DNA of 64,000 nucleotides from Phocoena phocoena. Lineage: Eukaryota > Chordata > Mammalia > Artiodactyla > Phocoenidae. The DNA lies in contig NC_089220.1 of the NCBI RefSeq assembly GCF_963924675.1, positions 158,633,270-158,697,269 of the forward strand. Reading direction: 5' to 3'. Of the stretch, positions 47,560 to 60,334 are shown one piece after another (within the stretch, counting starts at the first letter, position 1; each line of letters starts with the position of its first letter). The position numbers and the translations under genes are program-made. Under the pieces are notes generated by a model. That model saw nothing but the letters and a program-made list of their open reading frames with translations, was not told the origin of the DNA and searched no databases.

Positions 47560-47772
47560 ATGTAGTAATAAAAAAAGTACTACCATATGACCCAGCAATT
47601 CCTACTCCTGGGTATATATCCAAAAACACAAAACTACTAATTTGAAAAGATACGGGCACCCCAACGTTCACAGCAGCATTATTTACAACTGCCAAGATAC
47701 GGAAGCAACCTAAGTGTCCATAAACAGATGAATGGATAAACAAGATGTGGTATACACACACACACACACACA

Positions 47773-47820
<48 letters not shown>

Positions 47821-48290
47821 GGAATACTACTCAGCCATGAAAAAGAATGAAATTTTGCCATTTGCAACAACATGGATGGCCTTGAAGGGGATTTTGCTAA
47901 GTGAAATAAGTCAGACAGAGAAAGGCAAATAGTGTATGATATCACTTATATATGGAATCTAAAAAATGAAAGAAACTAGTAAATACAACAAAAAAGAAAC
48001 AGACTCACAAATATAGAGAACTAGTGGTTACCAGTGGGGAGAGGGCAGGAGGGAGGGGCAAGATAAGGGTAAGGGATTAAGAGGTACAAACTACTGTATA
48101 TAGAATAAATAAGCTACAAGGATATATTGTACAACACAGGGACTATAGCCAATATTTTAAAATGGAGTATAACCTTTAAAGGTTGTGAATCACTATGTTG
48201 TAGACTTGAAACTTATATAATGTTGTATATCAACTATATCAATTTAAAATTAATTTAAAAATAAAATAATTATTTTAAAAACTGAAAAAA
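47560..48290 (+). mobile_element. L1 3' end fragment with embedded CA microsatellite
   Basis: 'accatatgacccagcaattc', 'cagatgaatggataaacaag', 'aatggaatactactcagcca' and 'gtatatcaactatatcaatt' are the ORF2 end and 3' UTR. The usual TA/CA stretch before 'aatggaatac' has expanded to a long CA repeat. Confidence 0.88.
47752..47818. repeat. (CA)n microsatellite in L1
   Basis: About 33 CA units, with one interruption (cata) near 47778. Confidence 0.95.
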
Positions 48291-48350
48291 AAGAGGTGGA
48301 AAATATTGAATCCTGTTTGATCTCTTTTAAATTCAGTTGACATCACTGAA

Positions 48351-48426
48351 TTTAGCAGTATTTCCAAAATGTAAAACAATCCATAAAATTTAGCAGTATT
48401 TCCAAAATGTAGAACAATCCATAAAC
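48351..48426. repeat. 38-bp tandem duplication
   Basis: Two adjacent 38-base copies beginning 'tttagcagtatttccaaaat' (48351 and 48389) differ at about two positions. A recent local duplication. Confidence 0.93.
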
Positions 48427-48619
48427 TCCAGGTAAACCATACGCAACTTGCAAATAGAAACGTCTTCTTCAAAGAGCTTAAGTCAGAGAAGTTCTAGAAA
48501 ACCAGGCTCTCTCTAAACTAAACAAAAAGTAAAAGAAGCCTTAAATATGTTAAGTAACTTTATCCCATAACTAATTCTCATATTTTTATATAAAAAATAT
48601 ATTTTTATAATTTTTCCCT

Positions 48620-48935
48620 GTTAAATTGTTTTGATAAAAAATTCCAAATATACCCCAAAATAGAGTATAACAAATACCCAGGTACCGGTTATCCAGCTTC
48701 AATACGCATCAACATTTTGTCATGCTTGTTTCATGAATAGTCGTTTTTCCTTAAGCTAGGGTATATTAAAGCAAATCCAAGTTTTCGAGTCATTTTGCCA
48801 CTGAATACTTCATTAGACATCTAAAAAGAAGAAAATATTCTATCACATAACTATAACGCCATTAACACACCCAACAAAATTATGATACCCAACTTCGTAA
48901 AAGTTCCTCAAATACCTAGAACAATCTTTTTTTAC
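48620..48935. repeat. Old L1-like 3' region
   Basis: 'ggttatccagcttcaatacg', 'caacattttgtcatgcttgt' and 'ttaaagcaaatcc' resemble the 3' region of old L1M elements. Degenerate; family uncertain. Confidence 0.45.
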
Positions 48936-51600
48936 CATTGGTTTATTTGAAACACTGTATAAGGTTATTATGTGACTTAAGTCTCTTAAGTTTCTTTCAC
49001 ACTACAGCATTCCTCTCTCTCTTCCCTTTTTTCTTCCCATGCTATTGGGTAGTTGAAAAAAACTGGGTCCGGAGTCCTGAAGAACTTGCCACACCCTGAA
49101 TTTGGTTGCAAAGCCATTTCTTAAGCTGTAAACCCCCTGGCTAGCTATGATTTCCAGGGGAGCATCCTTTGATATTGTGGACACTCTGTATTGCCTCATT
49201 TGGTGAAACTGGTGGGCGTATAACCTGTGTCCACGCTACACTACTCTTCCCCTGGATCCAGGTGGAGGAATGTAACTAATCACTTGGAACCCCAAGAAAC
49301 AGCTTTTCTCCAGTGGAGATCCCTAATGGGTTTCCTAGGAGAGCTGGAAAGGAGAGAGATGTTCCCACAATCCAGTTAAAGAAACAGTAGCCCAGGGCTG
49401 TGTAGGCGCTCTGCCAGGAAAGAACAAAAGTTGATTGTTAAGGAAAAAAAAACAACCAAGAGTGTTTGTGTTCCAGAAGAGGAAGCTCCCATCACAGACA
49501 AAGTTGGAGGACTTGCTGAGGCTCAGCAGTAGAGGCTCCACGACTGTTGTTGGAAGGCAAGTAGCAAGAAGTAGCCGGCGGTGCTCGCATGTATTTGCTT
49601 GCCTACCCAGCCCTGCTCCTTTCTTTGTATTTACAGACGCGGAGCCTGGATCTGCAGATTAGAAACGAGAAGACAGATGAAGTTCCCGGCAGCTCAGAGC
49701 ACTTGGCAGCCAGCATCTTGCTCAGGATGCTGGAGCTCCTGGGAGCGAGGGATTTATGGGCTGGCCAGGGGGCCTCTTCTATACGCCTGCCCAGCAGCAC
49801 TGGTGGCTCATTTTGACCACATCTTGCATATCTGCTTCAAGGTGATTCCTTCTGAGTTCCCGCTCAATCTGGGTTGCTCTGAGGGTCCGGTTTCGTCACC
49901 ATAATCCTGAGGAGCCTGGTCAGGAAGCCCTGGAGTAATTAGAAATGAAACTCCAAGGTACACCTTTTGACTATCTATCTAAGAGAGCAGCTCAAATGCA
50001 AACATGCATGTGCTTTAGTTTGAATGAACACATGATGGCTGACTGTCAGCTCAGTGCCAGGCTTGGTGCTCAGGACTGGGATATATAGAGAATATTCCAG
50101 ACTATTCCAGACCTGCCCTCCCAGAGCTGTCACTCTGGACACAGTTGTGCTCTATCCATCCCTGATCTCTCTTTTTTAAGTACTTCCAGAATGGATTCCA
50201 ATATAAATTTTATTCTGTAATTTATACTCCTGTGGCTACTGCCCTAATACTATAAATAGATAATAAATCACCTGGGGCAGTTCTGTAGTATCTTTTGCAC
50301 AGGACTTTAAAGCACTTCACAAACACTGACCATGAAGAGTAAATTAATCTGTAAATGAATTCCTACTTTACAGATGGATAGTAGCACGAGGATGTTTAAA
50401 GTCAAGAGATATCAGAGGAAACTTCTGACTTCACTGTAATTTGCATTATGGTCCTCCTCCCTGGAGCCCTGTGTCCTCCCTGTATGCAGCATTGGCAGCT
50501 GAAAATAATATGACCCTCTCCTCCTCCCCCCACCTCCCCCGTATTTGAAAATCTGGGAGAGGTGATTTTTAGTTGTCATAATAATGGTGGCAGATGCATT
50601 AGTGATACGTAAATGCCAGAAGCCTGGATGTTGTATCTCCTGCACAGCAAAGTTTTCACAGAAAGAGATTTTCCTGCCCCAAATGCCAGTAGCCCTCTGG
50701 GTGGTCATTTACCCTGGTAAAGTGATCTCTTACACCCTTCCCAGTTGACAGTCTATGCATATCGGTCACTGACAGTCCAGTCACAGACAGATGAAGTTCT
50801 ACACTCAGCTGGTCCAGCCCAGGCTTGATGAGAGGAACCGGCAGGGAGCAGACAACTGGCATCAGGGGCTCTCATTTGCAAGTCTTTCAGGTTACTCAGC
50901 TTCTGCTTGGGAAGGGCCCCAATGTTTCACCCAGATTTGCTTCTAAATTCCACACACGAATCTAACGTTGGCAACCCTGTCAACTTGTGCTAAGAGTATC
51001 ATAGCCCAAGGTCAACTCTTTTAGAAGCCAGTGGGTCCCAGCTGCCAGCGGAGCCTGACTAACCAGCAAGCTGAGCTGTCCTCAGAAGTAAACAGCTGGA
51101 GCCAAGCAACAAGGACGAGCAGAATAAGCTCCAGGTTTCTAAACTCCTGGCCATCCGTACACTTGAACTTCCAGGTGGTCTTGGAGGGTGACCTTGTCCT
51201 GTTTATGATGCTGCAGTCCTTTAGTAAATTACGTCCTGCATGCGCTAAGTGGACTAAAATGATTTACTGTGCATCTTACTTACAGACTGGCTCCTTTAGG
51301 TCCTAGGGAATCAACCACTCTTAGAGATCCCAGTTAACTTTATCATGTTCTCAAGAGCTCAGCCTCAAATGAAATACCTCACGTTGAAGGATAAAAAAAT
51401 CAAGCTCCAAAGACGGAGTCATTATTTTTCCAAACTGTATGTCTGAATGCACACACACAAAAAAGATATCCTCAAAAGTTTTCCAAAAAATAACACAAAA
51501 TATAGGTAAAGTCAACTTAACCAGAAATAACTATTAATTTGGGTGCTTTGAGGTAAGTTGAAACAGATTTAGTATTTCTCTTGGTTTCTAAAAGTTGGTG
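48936..51600. other. Intergenic DNA, mostly single-copy
   Basis: No gene is seen. Open frames around 49435-49904 overlap in several frames and lack recognisable domains. A reverse MIR-like stretch occurs near 50290-50410. Confidence 0.5.
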
Positions 51601-51624
51601 TCTTTAATGAAAAATAAAAACTAG

Positions 51625-51985
51625 GGACTTCCCTGGTGGCGCAGTGGTTAAGAATCCTTCTGCCAATGCAGGGGACACAGGTTTGATCCCTGGTCCGGGA
51701 AGATCCCACGTGCCGCGGAGCCACTAAACCTGTGCACCACAACTACTGAGCCTGCGCTCTAGAGCCCACGAGCCACAACTACTGAGCCCACATGCTGCAA
51801 CCACTGAAGCCTGCGTGCGCCTAGAGCCCATGTCCCACAAGAGAAGCTACCACAATGAGAAGCCCACACACCACAACAAAGAGTAGCCCCTGCTTGCTGC
51901 AACTAGAGAAAGCCCATGCCCAGCAGCAAAGACCCAATGCAGCCAAAAATAAATAAATAAATATAAATTAAAAAAACAAAACTAA
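51625..51985 (+). mobile_element. CHR-1 SINE
   Basis: A full-length forward CHR-1, 'gggacttccctggtggcgca' to 'cagccaaaaataaataaata'. Flanks 'aaaaactag' and 'aaaactaaag' form a short, diverged target duplication. Confidence 0.93.
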
Positions 51986-53606
51986 AGCTAGATAACTGGT
52001 ATTTTACTAATCAAGTCTTATTTCTGGTACAGCTATACAAACTAAAACACCACTCATGGCAAATCTTGCACATTTTTATGTGAATGTTTGTTTATACTCA
52101 GCTCGTCTGGGCTCCACACCATAATATCCTGTTCTGAGTTAAGTAATCTTGTTCTGCAATAAGTACGCATATGTGTTGATTTCCCCTCGCAGTAAGTCCT
52201 TTCCAAATGTCTGGCAGAGAATCTTGATGAAGTGGGATGGCCCCAGACAGTGGCCATCAGACCAGGACCACATGCTAACACCTACCACCATCTCCGGAGG
52301 TGTGATCACTAAGGGTGCTAAGTGGGCCACCCCAGACTCAAAAGATTCCAATTGGTTTTCTTTGACCTTGGACTTGGAGCAGTGAGATGTTGTGCATAAA
52401 GCAAAGAATCTGAAGACAGGTGACCTGGATCCAAATATCAACTCCACCATTTCTTGCTGTGTCATCACAGGAGAATCACTTAAATCCTCTGAGCCCCAGT
52501 TTCTCCTATCTATCTATCTATCTATCTATACATCCATCTTCTTTCTATCTTCATCTATCACAGCAGGTTGTGGTAAAGGGTAAAAGAAGATAAAGAGGGA
52601 GGCACTTTGAAAACTGCAAACCTACAAATTAATGCTAGTTGTTGAGATGGTGATGCATGGACTAGGGCTTGGGGACCGGGACCAACCCTGGGCTTTCTAC
52701 CTTCTGAAGGTTTCTGGGATTTGGGGTAAGAACAAGGCAAGGAGCGTGGGGCAGGGGACCATGAATCCCAGGATGGTTCCATGAGGTGGTCCCAGGGCCA
52801 GGTCAACGTGGCTGGCTATTTAGTATGAAACAAATGAGTGCAACCTCTGGGAGGAGGAGATTAGTGGTAACGTGGGACATTAAGTTGGGACTTGAGGGCA
52901 CCAAGAGCTGGATAGACCTGGATGCTACACTAGAGGGACGGCAGAGGGAGGGAGTGTGAAGTGAGCCTGATTCAGACCTAATGTGGCCATTTCTGGACCC
53001 CTATTTTTTCACTCTCCTTATGTGCTGTTAGATGCAGAAACCTTCAACTTCCTGCTTGTTTACCCCTTAAAATAATTTTTTTAACTATACGTCTTTTCAA
53101 ATTATTCACTTGTGCGTATTTCAAAATGCATATTAGTACTGTCATTTGACTAAAAAAAAAAATATGTCTTTTCACAGCTATTTAAGTTAACATCTAAAAC
53201 ATTTCTTCATCAGTTTAAAGAGCTGCAAAGGATACAATTTCTGGTGAATTGGAAATACTAAACATTTAAAAGTAAAATCCTAATGACTTTTTTCAATGTT
53301 TCTAGTACAATCTAATATCACAGCCATGTGATGTCCACCATAATTCATTTTAATATACACCAACAAGCTCGTCTTTAATAGGCAAACATTATTTCATTTA
53401 CTCCTTAAAGTTGTATTTCCACTCCACTTTCTTCACATACTTTTATGTTAATGTGATCTATTTTATGCCTAAAATTCTTTTATGGATCACCCGTAATAAG
53501 TATCTGTAGCAAAAATATGTTTATAACTTGAAATTGATCTTGCACATTTTAATTAATTTGAAATTAATTTTTAAACCCTGTAGCCAAATAGCTCTAGGTA
53601 TCAAAG
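51986..53606. other. Intergenic DNA with one MIR and an ATCT repeat
   Basis: A forward MIR lies at about 52395-52620 ('gacaggtgacctggatccaa', 'aatcctctgagccccagttt'), interrupted by an (ATCT)n tract at 52506-52530. The remainder shows no gene and becomes AT-rich after 53040. Confidence 0.55.
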
Positions 53607-53652
53607 AAATAATTCTGGACCGAATTACTAGTAATTTGGTCCAGAATTATTT
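53607..53652. other. 46-bp spacerless near-perfect palindrome
   Basis: Arms 53607-53629 and 53630-53652 are inverted repeats of 23 bases with one mismatch and no loop, centred on ACTAGT. Just to the right, 'gtgatttat' occurs three times (53656-53710) and 'cctattaatagg' is a further small palindrome. No transposon family is recognised. Confidence 0.9.
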
Positions 53653-56600
53653 ATATGTGATTTATCAAATTAATGTGATTTATAGATCCTATTAATAGGT
53701 GATTTATCAAAATAGAATTCTTATAAATAATTATTAAACATAAAAAGTACAATTTTATCGGAAAAACTACTTTTCATCAGACTTCTTACTAAAATAGAAG
53801 GGGTTCCTCATCAACATTATCCCCATTTTACAGTTATTGTTGTTATATTTATTGTAAGCACTGTGAAAACTTTTTCATGAAAATAAATATATGAGAATGA
53901 AAGGAATTTTATCACAGAAATGTCAATTACTGAGCTCCTTCTGATAGGGTAATCTATCATCAAAATTATCTTTAATCTAATCTCTGACAGCTCAATTAGG
54001 TCTTCCCTCAATTTTCATGAAAGCAAAGAATTAAAAATCATCTGAGTTGCAAAAAGATTACTAAGTCAATAGACTCATTCGCTTTCTTGAAAAACAGCAT
54101 TTTGTCTGGCACCCCAGAGATTTGTGGGCCCTGGGGCATGCATGATAGTAAGAAGAGGAGGAGAGAGAAACATGTCTCACCTTTATGCAGTGGCCTTTGT
54201 AGGAGGGGAGACCCTCCACCCCACTGGAATGGCTTACTGCCATTCAGCCCTCGGCAGAGTGATTTTAGGAAAGCGTACACATGCAGGTTGTGGATCTAGA
54301 AATTTTTTTTAATCCATGTACCCTTAGCAAGCCTTCACACACCCCTATGGATGTGGGTGCCCAAATGTGAAGGCCACCCCCCTTGGAATGACCCCACTGA
54401 CCTGGGAGCTGAGTCTCAGTGGAGCTGGTGACCCTGGACAGCTGGAGCTTCCCTGACTTCTCCAAATAGCCTTCTCCAAACTGGGTTTGGTGGGACATCA
54501 GTGGCCTTTGAAATGTTAGGGATTCCCAGTGAAGAGAGACCTGTTTTTGACCTGTTTTTCCCAGGTCAAAAACATTTGGGAAAAGCTCCCTCTCATTTCC
54601 CCCTCTTAGAGATTTGAGATAAAACCTGAATATTAAAGGCTAAAGAAGGCTGTTTAACTTTGTTCAGTGCAGAATTTCCCAAACCAACTTGATCCCCCAC
54701 CCCAATCTTTTCCCCCAGAGAACACATAGTTATAGAGAGAGAGACTTTAAGTCATCTGCTCTGGTCCACAGAGCTCCAAGCTGAGTCTCCTGTGTGTTGC
54801 CTATGTGGCCTGACCTGTTCAGGACAAATACTCTTTAAACTCTCCAAGGGGACCTGAGAGCAGTTTGTTTTCATGGACTGTTACCTGCTACCTGCTACGG
54901 AAATGTTACCTTCTGCCCCAGCTTTCCTACTGATGTCATCCCTTTTTAGATGGAGGCTCTGGTACAACAGGAAGCCTTCTGTGCTATTGACGCTGGGCAG
55001 CCCCCACTGCAGCCATGAACTTGAAGTATTATGATCAACTCTCAAATAACCACCAGTGGACGGTCAGCTTGGTGCTTCCTCAGCTGTCTTTCTGGGCTCC
55101 ACAGTCATTGACAGCATGGGCCAAGCCAAGAGAGGGTTACAATTAGATGTAGAGGAAAATTAAAATCCAAACATATATGAGTGGTGTGTATGTAAGAGAC
55201 AGAGAGATCGTGCCTCATTATTTGACTGTTTTTCATTACTTCCAGAGCCACGTGGATTTTAATCAACTGGTTCGAATTGTCCATCTTCTCACTGCAAAAC
55301 ACAAAGTGTAGGCTATACTATCAGGATGATGTTGAGAATACACAGTTCAAGTATCACCGTTGGGGAGAGAAGCCCCTGAAGTTGTTTACTGCATGGGAAA
55401 GAGGGTTGGGTTACCTGACTTGGGTCACATTCTGGGACATCTTAGGCATTTGATCTAAGACACCACCACTGAAGATACACAAGAACAAGCCCCCGCTACC
55501 CTTTCCCTTTATTCACCAGGAAGACTACAGGACTTCAAGTTAGAAATTAGTCAATATTCTATGCACAAGTCCTGAACATTTTGGTTAGCACTGAGATCCT
55601 AATTAGACTCTCCACTCTTGACTGCAGCTCAAAATTCAAACAAATCAGTCATACCTGCTGGAAAAGAAGGTTGGAGAGCGAGCCTGTGCAGCACCTCTGT
55701 TCTTGGAACACAGGAACCATGAAGCCTGTCTGCCTGTACCTTCACTCTGCGCACCTAATCAGAACGAGAGAGCTGGTTAGAACCAAAGACCAAACTATAT
55801 GGATTACTGGTTCAGCCTCAGCGCAGATTGGCTTTGCTCTTCGGAAACCTCTGCTCTCACCTGTGAATCTGTAAAACAACGAATGCAGTTTTATAAGCCT
55901 CTGCAAACCAAGGAGAACAAAACTCAGAATAGCTGGAAGAAACGAGATAAGGAATCAAAACTACCTTTTGATCTTAAAACCACTTGAGATTTCTTGGAAA
56001 ATTATCCCCCCAAAACTCCCTTTTACAGGAAGACAAAGGGAGCAGAAATTAAATGGTTTGCCTATAGTCGAAGGGAGAGGGCACAGCTGAAACATGATGG
56101 AAATAAGAGCTCTCGGCCCGTCAGGTCACAGGTTCTAGGGGTTAAAATTCAGAGAAAACTGCCCACGAAGTACCGGGGAATAAACAACACCCAGCGAGGC
56201 CATCAGCTGGATGCTCACTGGAGGGAAAACAAAGAGTTCGAAACCCTCAATCACCAACCCGTCCCCACAGACTGGGGTGGGACAGTGGGGGGGAGTTAAC
56301 GTGCATGCAGTCGGGGGCTGTTCTCGCTGCCTTGGCACGGAAGGGACTCTCACCCTGTTTTTGAGGGGCTAACGCATTGTCTTCTGATTCAATGTCTCCC
56401 TGGTGTGGAGAACAGCTGTAGCGGATGTCCAACATCCCTCTGCCTAGCTCCCAAGAACAAGAAACGAGCTTTTGTTTTGTTTTCTCTCTCCATTGGCTCT
56501 TCCAGGTAGTAGCTAAGGCTGGGAAGAAGCAGAGAATAAACGTCTGTTCAAGGGCACTTTCCAATCCAAACCCACAGCGTGGCGTAAATCTGTCATTTTG

Positions 56601-58137
56601 GGTTCCACAGGACAGGCAATGGCCAACCCGAAAGGCGGTGAAATTGGCCAGGTGTTAACCTGGGAGCGCGCGGGGTGAAGAGAGACGTTTCTTTATCACG
56701 GCCACGGATGCGCCTGTGTTGGAGGTGAGGGTCTGTTTTCAGCCTGTGAAGGAGGCCGAGCGACAGGATAATTATTTCTCCACGACAAAGGGAAGTGCAG
56801 CCTGCAGGTCTGTGCAGCCCCTGGGCTGGGGCATCCACGTCGTCTCCCTGGTTAGTTTCTGAAGCTGTCAGAGTGTGAGAAATCTGACTGCCAGGAGGTG
56901 GGATGTTGGCGTTTAAATGCTTAAATAAACCACATCTGTAGGAGGGCAGAACCCATGGGTCGTTTCTGGGCCCTGGGCTTTGAGAAAAGTGTTAACAGTG
57001 ATATGTGAATAAGACAAAGCTCTAGACACTGGAATTCCTTTGAATTATTATTCTAACTCTGTCCCCAAATGAATCTCAAGTATTTCCAATGAATTTATTT
57101 TCTCTATCTTTCTATCCATTCATTTATCTATCTGTCTACTTTGATCACAGCCTGCAAATTAGATTGTTTGCTTGGGGATGAAGAGGGATACTTCTCACCC
57201 GGCAAGGCCATTCCAGCACTGATTCGGCATTAATATAAACTAGTCCCCACAGTGATAAAGAAAAACCATGGGGTGTGACAGAAAGATGCAGGCTTTGGTG
57301 ACAGGTGGGCCATTTGTGTGCAAATTCCAGCTCAAATATTTAAGTTTAAACCCTCAGCCTCAACTGTCTCATCCCTAAGTGGGAATGATAGCATCACCTT
57401 GGGCATTGTAGGTTATCCTGTAAAGTATAAAGCTCAGGGCACCTCGTAAGCATACACATGGCTGCTGTCACTACTGTTATTATTGTATTGATATTATTAC
57501 TGTTTCTGCAAAATCAGGGAAGCGCTGTCACTAGGTAGAACACTAGTCTACTAAGGACGGACTTCAGATATTATCAAGACAAGGCTGGGGAGAAAGGAGG
57601 AGTCCAGCTGCTATGGAGAGCAGGCAGGAGGGTAGGAGGTAGCGGGCCTGGGACAGGCGGGTATCAGGCCCCAGACCCAAGGGGTGGTGAGGAGAGAGGA
57701 AGGGTAATGATGAAAGTTCTCGACTGGGGAGCAGCAGACTTCAGGCCTAAACAGTTCTGCCTGGACAAGACAAAGCAGAAATGGACCAGAGCCAAGGAAT
57801 GTACTACCGGGGAGGGGACAGGAGGGATCCCATTTCCTGGGTTCCTCTTGCAGAAGGTGTGCAGCTGTTCCCCTCAGGGGATGGATGGGAGGGTCCCTCT
57901 TAGGGGCTTCAGGAGGAGGCTGGAAGGCACAGACGACAAGGGAAGTATATTCTCCAAACCTTGTTGACTGCTTACCTGACTTGTTCTGGTAACTTCCATA
58001 TACATATTTGTATGGATACGTTATTCATCTGTATTGATGATGTATTTGTATGGCTTAGGTTAAATTTCTTAAAAACACAAAGATCTGCCGTAAAACATTG
58101 TGCCTGTAGTTAACAATACTGTGTTATGCACCTAAAA
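53653..58137. other. Intergenic DNA, mostly single-copy
   Basis: No gene is seen in 4.5 kb. A perfect 12-bp stem with a 9-base loop lies at 54542-54574. A forward MIR lies at about 57275-57465 ('caaattccagctcaaat', 'cctcaactgtctcatcccta'). CpG-containing stretches near 56090-56830 are not dense enough for a clear island. Confidence 0.5.
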
Positions 58138-58148
58138 AATTTGTCAAG

Positions 58149-58338
58149 GGCTTCCCTGGTGGCGCAGTGGTTGAGAGTCCGCCTGCCAATGCAGGGGACA
58201 CGGGTTCGTGCCCCGGTCCGGGAAGATCCCACATGCCGTGGAGCGGCTGGGCCCGTGAGCCATGGCCGCTGAGCCTGCGCGTCCGGAGCCTGTGCTCCAC
58301 AACGGGAGAGGCCACAACAGTGAAAAGGCCTGCGTACC

Positions 58339-58370
<32 letters not shown>
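58149..58370 (+). mobile_element. Young CHR-2 SINE
   Basis: An intact forward CHR-2 with an A-tail of about 30 bases. Target duplications are 'aatttgtcaag' (58138-58148) and 'aaattgtcaag' (58370-58380). It is very close in sequence to the copies at 24886 and 27898. Confidence 0.95.
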
Positions 58371-58375
<5 letters not shown>

Positions 58376-58380
58376 TCAAG

Positions 58381-59000
58381 AGGGTAGATCTCATGTTAAG
58401 TGTTCTTACCATAATTTTTTGTTTAAATTCAATGTTTTTTTAAATAAGAAGATCCAGTGGATCTTCTTTCACATCTAATTTCAGATACTCCTGGCCCCCA
58501 AAACAGGTGGTAGGGCCAGGGGTAAAGCCTTTCCCCTCCACCCTTAGAAAGAGAACTCATTTCTCTTTCTCTAATACCACAGGTCTGAAAGTAGTGTTAC
58601 GTACTTATTTTTGTAGGTAGGAGGGTTAAAATTAGTGAGATAAAAACACTTGGCGGCTACTGGTTTATGTAATAAAAGCACAGAGAGCCCAAACTTATGC
58701 TCTTTGTGAAAAACCATAGGTGATAGAAACAGAAGGGTTACCACTTGTACAAGTGAGGGATGCTGATTTTTTATTCTCTTGTCACTTACAAACCTGAACC
58801 TGATACTTCATTCGGACACTGCTCAGACCAAAATAAGAGCTCCTCTTTCGGCCCTGGTGCGCTGCGTGGGCAGGCATGGCGGTGACACAACTCCCGGTGT
58901 CTCCCGGCAGAGGGCGGCACCGAGCCCAGCCAGGCAGCTGCTAAGAACAAGGGCCCTCTGCAACGGTGGGCCTCACCTGGCTTGCCTGCTCTCAGCCCGA
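58381..59000. other. Intergenic DNA, no gene seen
   Basis: Single-copy in appearance. An open frame over 58779-59165 runs into the L2 fragment and is not credible as a gene. Confidence 0.45.
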
Positions 59001-59350
59001 CTTCTGCAGGCTGCCTGTGCTCCCTCTTTTTACCATCACGATCCACCCCTTCCTGACTCTGTGTGTGATCTCCCCATGCCTGGAATGCTTCTTCTCCTCC
59101 ACTGCAATCCCCTTCAGCTACTCATCAAGCCCTATTCATCTTATAAACTCAACTTAAGCTCTTAAAAATGGATTGCTCCCATTTTTTTGTCCCCCACTCA
59201 AAAGCCAGTCCAGTAACTAGCTGTTTGTTTGCATTTCTGTCATTCTGCTTTGCCATGAGCTCCATGAGGGCAAGGATTGCATCTCAATGGTCTTTGGGTC
59301 CTCCTGGCCCAGCAGACTCAATCATAGGGGATTTAGTAATTTATCATTGA
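59000..59350 (+). repeat. L2 LINE 3' end fragment
   Basis: 'atgcctggaatgcttcttct', 'catgagggcaaggattgcat' and 'ggcccagcagactcaatcat' follow L2 3' end order. Confidence 0.65.
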
Positions 59351-59434
59351 AGGACTTTCTTCTCCACCTCAGCGTGTCTTGTCCTCTGCCGTGTCCTGAA
59401 GCATCTGCTCAGGAGCTTTTATGACTTTTCCTGC

Positions 59435-59935
59435 ACTTCGGTTATCTATTGCCACAGGATAAACCACCCCGAAATGTAATGACTAAGAGCACGATGTATT
59501 AATTCTTACGATTCTGTGGGTCGCTTGACCTTACATCAACAAGTCTTCTGCCCCATGTGGTGTAGATTGTGGTCACTTATGCGGCTGCTTTCAGCTGGGA
59601 GCTCAGTTGGGCCAGGACAGCCAAGAAGACTTCACTCAGATGGCAGGTGGTTGGTCCTGGCCATTGGCTGGAGCCTCTGAGTTCTCCCCACCTGGGCTTC
59701 TCTTCATCTCACAGTCTAGTTGGGCTTCCTCACACTGTGGCAGCTGGGTTCCAAGAGAGTGGAAGCTGCCTGTGCCCAGAACTTTCACTGCATTTGGTTG
59801 GCCAAAGCAAGTCACAAGGCCAGCCCAGATTCAAGGGAGAAGAGAGAGAACACCGCTCTTGATGTAGGAGAAACTTATGTATACAGGGAGGGGAGAAATT
59901 GTTTGTGGCCAGCTCTAAGGACAATCTCCCCACCA
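59435..59935 (-). repeat. MaLR (MLT1-like) LTR
   Basis: 'ggttatctattgccacagga', 'cggctgctttcagctgggag' and 'aagtcacaaggccagcccag' read as a reverse-oriented MLT1-type LTR, ending near 'atacagggaggggagaaatt'. Family call by eye. Confidence 0.65.
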
Positions 59936-60334
59936 TGGACAGTCCTTATTACAGTATCTTTATTCCTACTGAAGGATTTACTTCACTCCAATATGCTCCG
60001 CAACTTGCTGGCTATCTGCTTTGCTCATAAATAAACTTGACCACGTGCCATATTCTCTGTCTTTATCCTGAGTTCCTTTGCATTCTCCCTGCTATCTGCC
60101 TGCCTTCCGGGCTGCGGATGAAGTCCTTTGTTTGCTGAAACAATTGGGGTGAGGAAGCCTTTGAAACCTCCTTTGACAGGGAACAGTCACTCCCTGTTTG
60201 GTGTCTGATGTGGGAAAATGATATGAAATTGTGCAGAAATTTGGATACTTCTTTAAACATCTTCCCCAGGAACATCACATGGAACAGTAGGTTTCACCAA
60301 TTAATTTTGTTCAGTGAGGGTAGACTAACCACTG

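Noticed and set aside
47752..47818. CRISPR-like regular repetition
   Set aside because: This and the TG tract at 17453 are simple dinucleotide repeats; no repeat-spacer pattern occurs in the window, which is mammalian DNA.
49435..49904. Possible small gene with several overlapping open frames
   Set aside because: No recognisable domain, no consistent splice signals, and frames overlap each other, as expected of chance in moderately GC-rich DNA.
58149..58230. tRNA-like A and B box words in SINE heads
   Set aside because: These are the tRNA-derived heads of CHR SINEs (for example 'ggttcgtgcc'), repeated across the window with A-tails; no separate tRNA gene is seen.
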